64,000 bases of DNA from JACDAV01 sp964626755 (lineage in GTDB: Bacteria; Chloroflexota; Limnocylindria; Limnocylindrales; CSP1-4), in contig CAZVGO010000017.1 of the NCBI GenBank assembly GCA_964626755.1, forward strand, positions 24,656-88,655, in the 5' to 3' direction. Below the pieces are notes generated by a model that worked only from the letters and a program-made list of their open reading frames with translations, made no database searches and was not told the origin of the DNA. This document shows positions 1-7,344 of the stretch, piece after piece (the first letter of the stretch is position 1; each line of letters begins with the position of its first letter). The translations under genes were made by a program, and so were the position numbers.

Positions 1-1008
1 GGCCGTCTCCTCGCCCTCGGGGTCGTCGCCGTCCACGATCCGGGCCAACTCTCGCTCCAGGACGGGCTCGGACCGGCCTACGAGGCGTACCGGCGGCTTG
101 CGGACTCTGGGAGCCTGGCGATCCGGGTGCATGCCGCAATCAGGCCGGAACAGCTCGATGCGGCGATCGCCGCCGGCATTCGGAGCGGCGACGCGCTGGG
201 TGACCCCGATGGCCGGGCCAGGGTCGGCTGGCTGAAGCTGTTCGCCGACGGGACGCTCGGTTCGCGCACGGCCGCCCTCCTTGCGGCGATCGAGCCGGAG
301 CCGGGACGGCCACTCCCGGCGGGAACCGAGCGCGGCGTCTTCATGACCGAGCCCGCGGTCCTCGCCGTCCTGGCCGATCGCGCCGCGACAGCCGGGATCG
401 CGGCGCAGATCCACGCGATCGGGGATCACGCCGTCCGGGTCGCGCTCGACGCCCTCGAGCCGACGGTGGGGCGGGCGCGCCTCGTCCCGCGCCTCGAGCA
501 CGTCCAGCTCGTCCACCCGGACGACGTGCCGCGCTTCGGCCAGGCCGGGATCGCGGCCTCGGTCCAGCCGGTCCACCTCCGGTCCGACGCCGCGGCCGCG
601 CGACGGCTGTGGGGCAGCCGCGCCGAGCGGTTCGGTTACGCCTGGGCGACGCTCGCGCGGTCGGGGGCCCTGCTCGCGTTCGGGACCGACGCGCCCGTCG
701 AGCCGATCGACCCGTGGCCGGGCCTGGCGATCGCGGTCACTCGCGCCGACCCGTCGTGGGCCGCGGGCACGGCGCCGTTCGGACCGGCCGAGGCCTTGAC
801 ACTCGACCAGGCGCTCCGGGCCGCGACGATCGCGCCGGCCGTCACCGCCGCGGAGCCGGACCGTGGGCGACTGACCCCGGGCCAGCGCGCGGACCTCGCG
901 GTGGTCCCTGCCGCGGCGCTCCGCGAACCGGTCGAAGCGGGCGGCCCACTCGCGACCGCCCGCCCGAGGCTCGTCCTCGTCGACGGGGCTGTTGCCTTCG
1001 AGGCTTGA
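1..1008 (+). CDS. Amidohydrolase family 3 (YtcJ-like), 5' end outside window
   Basis: The reading frame is open from base 1, so the start lies upstream. Visible family motifs, in order, are GVVAVHDPG near the beginning, HAIGDHAV around base 408, the RLEHVQLVHPDD stretch near 490, and FGTDAPVEPIDP near 680. This is the usual C-terminal two thirds of a YtcJ-type metal-dependent amidohydrolase, a TIM-barrel hydrolase of amide or carbamate-like substrates; the substrate cannot be read from sequence. The ATG-like starts inside the frame (for example at 127) are internal, because conserved family sequence precedes them. It converges on the small minus-strand gene ending at 1011. Confidence 0.88.
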   Translation, partial: GRLLALGVVAVHDPGQLSLQDGLGPAYEAYRRLADSGSLAIRVHAAIRPEQLDAAIAAGIRSGDALGDPDGRARVGWLKLFADGTLGSRTAALLAAIEPEPGRPLPAGTERGVFMTEPAVLAVLADRAATAGIAAQIHAIGDHAVRVALDALEPTVGRARLVPRLEHVQLVHPDDVPRFGQAGIAASVQPVHLRSDAAAARRLWGSRAERFGYAWATLARSGALLAFGTDAPVEPIDPWPGLAIAVTRADPSWAAGTAPFGPAEALTLDQALRAATIAPAVTAAEPDRGRLTPGQRADLAVVPAAALREPVEAGGPLATARPRLVLVDGAVAFEA

Positions 1009-1010
1009 CG

Positions 1011-1211
1011 TTACTGCTGCGCGCGGACCCCTGTCGCGTGCTCAGCGTCATCGTAGGCCCCGGCCCGGACGAACTCCCGGGCAGCAGGCTCCTTGAACTC
1101 CATCTCGGGATGGACGTCCTTTGCGTGACGCATCGCCTCCTTCACCAGCTGTTCATCGGTCTCGGCATGGAGGTGCGCGCAGTTCGGCGCTACACACTCG
1201 ACTCCCCGCAT
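1011..1211 (-). CDS. DUF1059-like small protein
   Basis: A 66-residue protein beginning MRGVECVAPNC and continuing into a HAETDEQLVKEAMRHAKDVHPEM segment, which resembles the small DUF1059 family (Cys-containing N-terminus, then a helix ending in HAK..H). Function is unknown. I chose the ATG at 1211 because GAAGGGAG lies about 11 bases upstream on the minus strand and family members start at about this point. An upstream start at 1250 would add 13 residues with no family resemblance. It is the last gene of a minus-strand run, 45 bases after the disulfide oxidoreductase. Confidence 0.6.
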   Translation of the reverse strand: MRGVECVAPNCAHLHAETDEQLVKEAMRHAKDVHPEMEFKEPAAREFVRAGAYDDAEHATGVRAQQ

Positions 1212-1256
1212 GGCCTCGGCGCTCCCTTCTGTGACTACGGCCCGAGGCAACGAAGC

Positions 1257-2657
1257 CTACTCCTCGGCTCCAGACCGACGACCAACCTGCGCGGCGCCGA
1301 GCTCGCGCAGTGCGTCGGCGAACAGGCCGTTGTAGATCCGCGACGTCGACGGGAACGCGTGGATCGTCTCGGCCAGTGTTTCGACCGGCACGCGGGCCTT
1401 GATGGCGAGGACGCACTCGTGGATCGCCGCCGACGCGTCCGGGCAGGCGATCGCCGCGCCGACGAGCTCGCGCGAGCCGCGGTCGACGACGATCGTCACG
1501 TGCCCGGTCGTCGCCTCGACCGAGTAGCCCTTCGATGTCTTCGGGAAGTCCGCGACGAGCTCGAACGCGTCGACCCCGTCGGATCGTGCCTGCTCGACGG
1601 TCCGGCCGACGAATGCCGCCTCGGGGTCGGTGTACGTCGCCCGCGGCAGCGCCCGGTAGTCGGGCGCGATGGGCTCGCCGAGCGCCATCCGCACGGCAAG
1701 CTCGCCCTGGTAGTGGCCCTGGTGCGTATGGAGCTCCGGTCCCGCCGCGTCACCGACGACGTACAGGCCGTCGGCGATCCTGAGCCGGCCATCGCGCGGG
1801 AAGGCCATCCGGCCGCTCGTATCGATGCCGTAGTGCTCGAGGCCGAGGTCGTCGAGAGGGAACGCCCGCCCGACCGCCAGGAGAATCTCGTGACCCTTGA
1901 CGCTCGAGCCGTCGTCGAGCTCGACGGCGTGGGGGCGCCCCTTGCCGCCCGCACGGGCCCCGACGGCTCGGACGCCGAGACGGATGTCGACGCCGGACTC
2001 CCGCAGCCCGTCCGCGACCGCCGCGGAGTTGCGCGGATGATCGGTCGGCGTGAGGCGGTCACCCGCCTGGACGATCGCCGTCGGGACGTCGAAGCGGGCA
2101 AACACCTGGGCCAACTCGCAGCCGGTGGGTCCGCCACCGAGGACGAGCAGGCTCTTCGGGAGCTCCCGGGTCAGCGTCGCCTCGCGATTCGTCCAGGTCG
2201 GGATCGCGTCGAGACCGGGGATCGGCGGCGTCTTCGACACGGAGCCGACGGCGATGACGATATTCGAAGCCTCGACCGGTCGGACTTCGTCAGCGTGCCG
2301 GATCTCGACTCGTCCGCGGCCGACGATCCGGGCGGTACCACGGTAGGGGACTGCGCCCGCTTTCTCGAGCGCCGTCACGTGGCTGATGTCGTCCGGCTCG
2401 TCCGCGTCCGGGGCGCGGTTCACCATGTAGTCCCGGCGCGCGGACGCGCGCGCCCAGTCGTACGCTGCGGGATTCGCCGCGTGGCGCGCCGCGGCGTTCA
2501 GCAGCGACTTCGACGGGATGCAGCCGATGTGCGGGCAGCTGCCGCCGAACCACCCCCGGTCGACGATCGCGACCGTCGCGCCTTTCTCCCGGGCCTTGTT
2601 CGCGGCGGCCTCGCCGGCCGGACCCGCTCCGACGATGACGAAGTCGAATCGGTCCAC
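1257..2657 (-). CDS. Class I pyridine nucleotide-disulfide oxidoreductase (dihydrolipoamide dehydrogenase / mercuric reductase-like)
   Basis: 466 residues, typical family length. Visible parts are an N-terminal FAD dinucleotide fold (VGAGPAGEAAA), the redox-active disulfide motif GGSCPHIGCIPSK near residues 38-50, a second NAD(P) fold (VLGGGPTGCELAQ near 170) and the FAD-contacting YVVGDAAG. The C-terminal interface reads HAFPSTSR, where true lipoamide dehydrogenases have HAHPTLSE. The catalytic His-Glu pair is therefore not conserved and a different electron acceptor is likely. The start is GTG with a strong GAGGAGGAG site. It sits 17 bases after the trmH-like gene, apparently in one operon. 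Confidence 0.85.
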   Translation of the reverse strand: MDRFDFVIVGAGPAGEAAANKAREKGATVAIVDRGWFGGSCPHIGCIPSKSLLNAAARHAANPAAYDWARASARRDYMVNRAPDADEPDDISHVTALEKAGAVPYRGTARIVGRGRVEIRHADEVRPVEASNIVIAVGSVSKTPPIPGLDAIPTWTNREATLTRELPKSLLVLGGGPTGCELAQVFARFDVPTAIVQAGDRLTPTDHPRNSAAVADGLRESGVDIRLGVRAVGARAGGKGRPHAVELDDGSSVKGHEILLAVGRAFPLDDLGLEHYGIDTSGRMAFPRDGRLRIADGLYVVGDAAGPELHTHQGHYQGELAVRMALGEPIAPDYRALPRATYTDPEAAFVGRTVEQARSDGVDAFELVADFPKTSKGYSVEATTGHVTIVVDRGSRELVGAAIACPDASAAIHECVLAIKARVPVETLAETIHAFPSTSRIYNGLFADALRELGAAQVGRRSGAEE

Positions 2658-2674
2658 AGCGAGCTCCTCCTCGA

Positions 2675-3496
2675 TTACTGCCCGCGGTCGCGCTGGCGGC
2701 GGGCTTCATAGAGCAGCACGGCCGCCGCGACCGACACGTTGAGGCTGTCGGCGATCCCGCGCATCGGGAGACGAACTGGCGTCGCGTCGTCGGTCGACCA
2801 TCCTGCGCTCAGTCCGTCCGCCTCGCTCCCGAGGGCGATCGCCAGCGGCCCCCGCAGGTCCGCGTCCCACGGGTTCGTCTCCGCGTCGACGCGGGCCGCG
2901 ACGAGTCGCAGGCCGTGGCCGCGGAGCCAGTCGCGAATCTCGGCCGACGCGCCGGTCGCGATCGGGACCGTGAAGACCGTTCCCGCGCTCGCTCGTATCG
3001 CGTTCGGGTTGAACGGATCGGTGCGTGGGTCGGCGAGGATCAGCGCGTCGGCGCCCGCGCCGTCCGCGCTGCGGAGCACCGCGCCGAGATTGCCGGGCTT
3101 CTCGACCGCCTCGAGGACGACGACGAGCGGGCTCTCGGACAGGTGTAGCCGGGCGAGGTCGGTCGACGGAATCCGCACGGTCGCCACGACGCCTTCGACC
3201 CGGTCCCCGAACGCCACCTTCGCGAACGCGGCTTCGCTCGTCGTCCAGATGTGTGCGCCAATCGTCTCGAGTGCGCGAACGGCAGCCCGGGCGTCGTCGG
3301 TTCGGACGAGGTCCTCGCAGACGAACGCCTCCTCGACCGCGACGCCGGCCTCCAATGCGCGGCGCAACTCGCGACCGCCGTCGACGATCGTGAGGCCGGT
3401 CTCGTCGCGCGCACGCCGGTCCCGAAGTCGCGCGGCGGCGCGGATCCGCGGGTTGGCCGCGCTCGCGATCTGCGGCGCGCTCCGCGGCGCGGTCAC
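2675..3496 (-). CDS. TrmH/SpoU-family RNA 2'-O-methyltransferase
   Basis: 273 residues. The N-terminal part resembles the substrate-binding domain of SpoU enzymes (residues about 10-100). The SPOUT domain follows, with its three motifs visible: EAVEKPGNLGAVLRSADGAGAD, then IALGSEADGLS, then PMRGIADSLNVSVAAAVLLYEA at the C-terminus. It should methylate a ribose in rRNA or tRNA; the target base is not evident. The GTG start at 3496 overlaps the TGA of the upstream methyltransferase as GTGA, an arrangement repeated through this window. The longer open frame to 4039 overlaps the upstream gene and is not used. Confidence 0.9.
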   Translation of the reverse strand: MTAPRSAPQIASAANPRIRAAARLRDRRARDETGLTIVDGGRELRRALEAGVAVEEAFVCEDLVRTDDARAAVRALETIGAHIWTTSEAAFAKVAFGDRVEGVVATVRIPSTDLARLHLSESPLVVVLEAVEKPGNLGAVLRSADGAGADALILADPRTDPFNPNAIRASAGTVFTVPIATGASAEIRDWLRGHGLRLVAARVDAETNPWDADLRGPLAIALGSEADGLSAGWSTDDATPVRLPMRGIADSLNVSVAAAVLLYEARRQRDRGQ

Positions 3497-4326
3497 GCGG
3501 CGAGCTCCAGGCGGGCGAACGCACCGAGCGTCAGGGCCGCCCCGGAATGCGCTTCGAGCCGGAGATCGCCGGCGTCGCGGCGGGCGACGCGTCGTCCGCT
3601 CGTCCGCTCGAGCGCGTCGGACAACCGGGGACCGTCCCAGCCCGGCGTGTGCGCCGTCAGCAGGATGAATGCGCCCGGCTCGGCCACGGCGAGGCACGCG
3701 TCGAGGAGGGAGTCGATGCCCGACTCGAGCTCCCATCGCCGGCCCGGCCCTCCGTGGCCGTAGCTCGGCGGATCGAGGACGATGCCCCCGTACCGCCGTC
3801 TGCGGCGACCCTCGCGCCGGAGAAACGACGCGGCGTCGTCGACGATCCAGCGGACGGGCGCGCCGGCCAGCCCGGACAGCTCCGCGTTGTGGCGTGCCCA
3901 CGCGACGGCCGGGCGCGACGCATCGACGTGGGTCACCCGCGCGCCCTCGCGGGCCAGGACGAGGGACGTCGCGCCGGTGTAACCGAACAGGTGGACCACC
4001 GCGGCACCGGGCCGGGCCGCGACGGCGCCGCGCAGCCACGGCCAGAGTCCCGCGTGCTCAGGGAACCAGCCGACCTGGCCGGCCTCGGTTGGACGCAGCT
4101 CGAGGGTAAGTCCGTCGGCGTCGACGGTCCACGGCCCGGCGGGTGCGCCGCGCGACTCCCACCCGCGCTCGCGCTCGAACCGCAGATCCGCCTCGGTCCA
4201 GGCGTCCGGTTGGCGGGGCGGGCCAGTGGCCGCGGGCGCCGGTCGATCGACAACCCGCGCCCCGAAGCGCTCCAGCCGCCGGCCGTCGCCGGCGTCGAGC
4301 AGCTCGTGCGCGCGAGGTCCTCCCAT
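3493..4326 (-). CDS. Class I SAM-dependent methyltransferase (RlmI/RlmL-like)
   Basis: 277 residues from ATG 4326. The ELLDAGDGRRLERFG opening, the SAM-binding glycine loop (VVHLFGYTGATSLVLA) and the catalytic-type LDPPSYGHG motif match the family of bacterial methyltransferases related to rRNA cytosine or guanine enzymes. The NPPY-like DPPSY motif implies base N- or C-methylation; the target is unknown. A GTG at 4368 would add 14 unconserved residues, so I prefer 4326, though neither start has a clear ribosome-binding site. First gene of a four-gene minus-strand run that also includes a TrmH-type methyltransferase. Confidence 0.78.
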   Translation of the reverse strand: MGGPRAHELLDAGDGRRLERFGARVVDRPAPAATGPPRQPDAWTEADLRFERERGWESRGAPAGPWTVDADGLTLELRPTEAGQVGWFPEHAGLWPWLRGAVAARPGAAVVHLFGYTGATSLVLAREGARVTHVDASRPAVAWARHNAELSGLAGAPVRWIVDDAASFLRREGRRRRRYGGIVLDPPSYGHGGPGRRWELESGIDSLLDACLAVAEPGAFILLTAHTPGWDGPRLSDALERTSGRRVARRDAGDLRLEAHSGAALTLGAFARLELAA

Positions 4327-4392
4327 CGCGTCATCATCGCCGACGGAGCCGTCGGCGAGAACCGGCACCCCGGTCCGAACGTATGGAGAGCC

Positions 4393-4539
4393 ATGAACGT
4401 CCGTCAGCGAGTTGCCCTGCTCCTCGCGGCCGTCGCCCTGGCCGTGCTCGCCGGCTGCACGCAGCCGTCGGACCCGGGAGCCCCGGCCGCGTCGAATCAG
4501 CCCGCCGCCAGCCAGGGTCGGGGCGACTACGACTACTAG
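4393..4539 (+). CDS. Very small predicted lipoprotein (48 aa)
   Basis: A 48-residue protein with a basic N-terminus (MNVRQR), a hydrophobic stretch and a lipobox LAGC around residues 17-20. A Gln/Pro/Ala-rich tail follows, ending GRGDYDY. This is the layout of a lipid-anchored peptide with no folded domain. GGAGAG precedes the ATG by a few bases. It is transcribed divergently from the methyltransferase gene. No homologue is recognised. Confidence 0.6.
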   Translation: MNVRQRVALLLAAVALAVLAGCTQPSDPGAPAASNQPAASQGRGDYDY

Positions 4540-4575
4540 CCCCCGACCCCGCCGACGGCCGTCAGTAAGCCGCTC

Positions 4576-4740
4576 TCAGACGCGCCGGCCCAGCGGCAGG
4601 TCCGCGACGAGGAACGCGCCTGCGAACGCGGCCAATCCAAGCGCGAGCAGCGATACCGACCCGATATTGATCGACAGCGCGTCGAGCACGAACAAGATCA
4701 CGGCGACGATGAGCAGCAGGCTGCGGGCGTTCAATCCCAT
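4576..4740 (-). CDS. Small two-helix membrane protein (54 aa)
   Basis: Translating the minus strand from ATG 4740 gives a 54-residue protein starting MGLNARSLLLIVAVILFVLD. It has two hydrophobic segments (residues about 7-24 and 28-46) separated by a short polar turn, then a basic tail (GRRV). GGAGAGAG sits 5-6 bases upstream, a near-ideal ribosome-binding site, which argues that this short frame is real. Function unknown. It is convergent with the small lipoprotein gene and divergent from tRNA-Val. Confidence 0.6.
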   Translation of the reverse strand: MGLNARSLLLIVAVILFVLDALSINIGSVSLLALGLAAFAGAFLVADLPLGRRV

Positions 4741-4816
4741 TGGGCTCTCTCCGTGGGCGCGGGAACCGCCGCGTCCGTCGCGGACGGCGCCCCGAGTATA
4801 GGTGGGGCGGTTGGGC

Positions 4817-4822
4817 TAGAAT
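4817..4822 (+). promoter_or_regulatory. -10 hexamer (TAGAAT) upstream of tRNA-Val
   Basis: TAGAAT lies 35 bases before the mature 5' end of the tRNA. No good -35 is visible. It is the only clear -10-like hexamer I see ahead of the tRNA, T-box and thrS stretch. Confidence 0.4.
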
Positions 4823-4857
4823 TCGGCCGCGGCGCGACGGAACCGCGCCGCATTGAT

Positions 4858-4934
4858 GGGCGGCTAGCTCAGTTGGTTAGAGCACTTGCTTGACATGCAA
4901 GAGGTCACTGGTTCGAGCCCAGTGTCGCCCACCA
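4858..4934 (+). tRNA. tRNA-Val (anticodon GAC), CCA encoded
   Basis: The acceptor stem pairs GGGCGGC (4858-4864) with GTCGCCC (4924-4930, one G-U). The D arm CTAGCTCAGTTGGTTAGAG, the anticodon stem CTTGC/GCAAG with loop TTGACAT, and the T arm with GGTTCGAGCCC are all canonical. The anticodon is GAC at 4892-4894, reading Val GUC/GUU codons. The discriminator A is followed by a genome-encoded CCA (4932-4934). Confidence 0.96.
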
Positions 4935-4942
4935 CTCCATAG

Positions 4943-5170
4943 CGAACGCGTCGAGCGGGACACGCTCCGTCCCGTCGATCCTCACAGAGAGCCGGGCCTT
5001 TGGCTGGAAGCCCGGCGGGATCGCTTCGGAGCACCACCCGCGAGCGGCCGGCGAACCGGCCCGGGTCCGCCCGTTAGCGCGGCACGAGCGCGCCGGGACC
5101 AGCATCCCGGCGAAGGCGGGTGGGACCGCGGGAGTTGAACCTCTCGTCCTGTCGATGGACGAGGGGTTTT
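4943..5170 (+). promoter_or_regulatory. T-box leader (tRNA-sensing riboswitch) controlling thrS
   Basis: Three hallmarks of T-box leaders are present in order. An F-box, CAGAGAGCC, lies at 4985-4993 and leads into the conserved stem GCCGGGC/GCCCGGC (4991-4997 with 5010-5016). The T-box itself, GGTGGGACCGCG, lies at 5119-5130. A terminator follows at 5140-5170. Upstream, a hairpin (4951-4978) has ACG in its loop, a Thr codon and candidate specifier, giving a much shortened stem I; that assignment is inference. Uncharged tRNA-Thr would stabilise the antiterminator and allow thrS transcription. The leader begins within about 10 bases of the tRNA-Val 3' end. Confidence 0.8.
5140..5170 (+). terminator. 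Rho-independent terminator of the T-box leader
   Basis: CCTCTCGTCC (5140-5149) pairs with GGACGAGGGG (5157-5166) over 10 bp with a 7-base loop, followed by TTTT. Its 5' arm is the part available for antiterminator pairing with the T-box. Confidence 0.8.
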
Positions 5171-5189
5171 CGATTCGCGGGAGGCAACG

Positions 5190-7022
5190 ATGGTCGAACA
5201 GAAGGAAGATGACCAGGAGGACGTCGGTCTCGTCGTGCCCAAGCGCGGCTCGGCCGAGGAGCTCCTGGACGCGAGCGCCGGCGACCCGCTCGACTCGATG
5301 CGCCACTCCGCCGCGCACGTCATGGCCGAGGCGGTCATGGACCTCTTTCCCGGCACGAAGCTCGGGATCGGGCCGGCGATCGAGGGCGGCTTCTACTACG
5401 ACTTCGACCTGGCCCGGCCGCTGACCCCGGACGACCTCGCCGCGATCGAGGCCCGGATGGCGGAATCGGTTTCGGCGAACCACCCATTCAAGCGCCGGGA
5501 GCTGCCGCCGGAGGAGGGGAGGGCCTTCTTCGCGAAGCTCGGCCAGCCGTACAAGGTCGAGATCCTCGACGACCTTGGGGCAAAGGCGAAGGCGAACGGC
5601 TCGAAGATGCCGCCGACGTCGGTCTACGAGCACGGGTCCTTCGTCGACCTCTGCAAGGGGCCGCACGTCGAGAGCACGGGGAAGATCGGGCCGTTCAAGC
5701 TCCTCGCGCTCGCCGGGGCGTACTGGCGGGGCGACGAGAAGCGGCCGATGCTCCAGAGGATCTACGGGACGGTTTGGCCGACCCAGGAGGAGCTCGACCG
5801 CTACCTCTGGCGGCGCGAGGAGGCGAAGAAGCGGGATCACCGGCGGCTCGGCGTCCAGCTCGACCTGTTCAGCTTCCACGACGTCTCGCCGGGGGCGCCG
5901 TTCTGGCACCCGAAGGGCTGGACGCTGTACCGGACGCTCCAGACCGCGATGCGGGAGCTCCAGGGACGGCGCGGCTACCAGGAGATCTACACGCCGCCGC
6001 TCGTCCATCGGAAGCTGTGGGAGCAGTCCGGCCACTGGGACCTCTACCGGGAGCACATGTTCCTCGTCGAGGCGGAGGACCAGACGTTCAGCCTCAAGCC
6101 GATGAACTGCCCCGAGTCGACGTTCATCTACCGGAGCCGGGTCCGCTCGTACCGGGAGCTGCCGCTCCGCCTGTCCGAGTACGGGAAGCTCCATCGGAAC
6201 GAGCTGTCCGGCACGCTGTCGGGGCTCACCCGCGTCCGTCACTTCGTCCAGGACGACGCCCACGTCTACGTCCGGCCGGACCAGCTGGCCGACGAGATCG
6301 AGGCACTCCTCGGCGAGGTCCGCGAGGCGTACTCGTGGGTCGGACTCGTGCCGCGCTTCGCGTTTGCCACGAAGCCGGACAAGGCGATCGGCGATCCGGC
6401 TCTCTGGGAACGAGCAGAGGAGTTGATCCACGCTGCACTCATGCGATCTGGCGCCGAGTTCGTCGTCAAAGAGAAGGACGGAACGTTCTACGCCCCGAAG
6501 ATCGACATTTACACCGACGATGCACTCGGGCGGGAGTGGCAGATGGCGACCATCCAGGCCGACCTCGTGATGCTCCCGGAACGCTTCGACCTGACGTACA
6601 TCGACGAGGAGGGCCACCAGCAGCGCCCGATCGCCATCCACCGGGCGATCTACGGGTCGCTCGAGCGGTTCATCGGCATCATCACCGAGCACTTCGCGGG
6701 CGCCTTCCCGCTCTGGCTTGCGCCGGTCCAGGCGATCGTCATCCCGATTGCCGACCGCCACGTGGCCGCGGCGGAGGAGCTCGCCGACCTCCTGCGTGGC
6801 CGGGGGCTGCGGGTCGAGGTCGACGGATCCGATAGCCGGATGCAGAACAAGATCCGGCTCGCCCAGGGCCAGAAGGTGCCGTACATGGCCGTCCTCGGCG
6901 ACCGCGAGGTGGAGGCCCGGACGGCCTCTCCCCGGACGCGGGCTGGCGAGCAGCTGGCGGCCGAACCGTGGGATGCCTTCGCCGACCGCCTCGCCGAGGA
7001 GTCCGCAGCCCGCCGGGTCTGA
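5190..7022 (+). CDS. thrS: Threonyl-tRNA synthetase (lacking TGS domain)
   Basis: 610 residues, shorter than the usual ~640. The N-terminal TGS domain is absent and the protein opens almost directly into the editing domain (HSAAH at residues 39-43, DLCKGPH near 154). The class II catalytic core is present: PMNCP supplies the zinc Cys, motif 2 reads KLHRNELSGTLSGLTRVRHF, and QDDAH and IHRAI supply the two zinc His. An anticodon-binding HGTP domain ends the protein. MNCP is followed by EST, where most homologues have a His. Start ATG 5190, 19 bases after the leader terminator. It charges tRNA-Thr and is regulated by the T-box. Confidence 0.95.
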   Translation: MVEQKEDDQEDVGLVVPKRGSAEELLDASAGDPLDSMRHSAAHVMAEAVMDLFPGTKLGIGPAIEGGFYYDFDLARPLTPDDLAAIEARMAESVSANHPFKRRELPPEEGRAFFAKLGQPYKVEILDDLGAKAKANGSKMPPTSVYEHGSFVDLCKGPHVESTGKIGPFKLLALAGAYWRGDEKRPMLQRIYGTVWPTQEELDRYLWRREEAKKRDHRRLGVQLDLFSFHDVSPGAPFWHPKGWTLYRTLQTAMRELQGRRGYQEIYTPPLVHRKLWEQSGHWDLYREHMFLVEAEDQTFSLKPMNCPESTFIYRSRVRSYRELPLRLSEYGKLHRNELSGTLSGLTRVRHFVQDDAHVYVRPDQLADEIEALLGEVREAYSWVGLVPRFAFATKPDKAIGDPALWERAEELIHAALMRSGAEFVVKEKDGTFYAPKIDIYTDDALGREWQMATIQADLVMLPERFDLTYIDEEGHQQRPIAIHRAIYGSLERFIGIITEHFAGAFPLWLAPVQAIVIPIADRHVAAAEELADLLRGRGLRVEVDGSDSRMQNKIRLAQGQKVPYMAVLGDREVEARTASPRTRAGEQLAAEPWDAFADRLAEESAARRV

Positions 7023-7344
7023 GTCCGGCCTCTGACGCAAATATCAGCCCGGGCGTTGATAGCGGGATCGGCTGGGCCGCCGCGGCTCGAAGCGAGCGTG
7101 AGGGAACCCTCGGCGCGAGTCCGGCCGGCTCTGGAATGACGTTAGCATCGCCCCGATTGATATCTGAGCCAAACGGGCGGCGAAAGTCGCGAATACCAAC
7201 CCCGGTCGTCCGCCCCGGTGGCGGACCTTGGATTGCCCCCGTTTCGGGCCCTGTGCTATCCTCCCGCGGCGACCGCAGCAGGGCCGCTGCGCGCCCATTT
7301 GTCGGTCGTAAAACGTGCCCGGCGCCGCAACGAAGGGGTAGACC
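7023..7344 (+). promoter_or_regulatory. Long infC leader region with a sigma70-type promoter
   Basis: No gene is seen in these 322 bases. TTGCCC at 7233-7238 and TATCCT at 7257-7262, 18 bases apart, form a plausible promoter about 75 bases before infC. The transcript would carry a GC-rich leader with a GCGGC...GCCGC-type fold, where autoregulatory control of infC-rpmI-rplT could act. No textbook L20 leader was identified. Confidence 0.45.

Noticed and set aside
609..2711. 700-aa open frame on the plus strand over the oxidoreductase gene
   Set aside because: It is a shadow of the minus-strand oxidoreductase and the amidohydrolase end; its composition (Arg/Asp/Val-rich) is typical of antisense frames in GC-rich DNA.
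4905..7040. 711-aa minus-strand open frame opposite thrS
   Set aside because: Pure antisense of thrS with no recognisable motifs; thrS is unmistakable on the plus strand.
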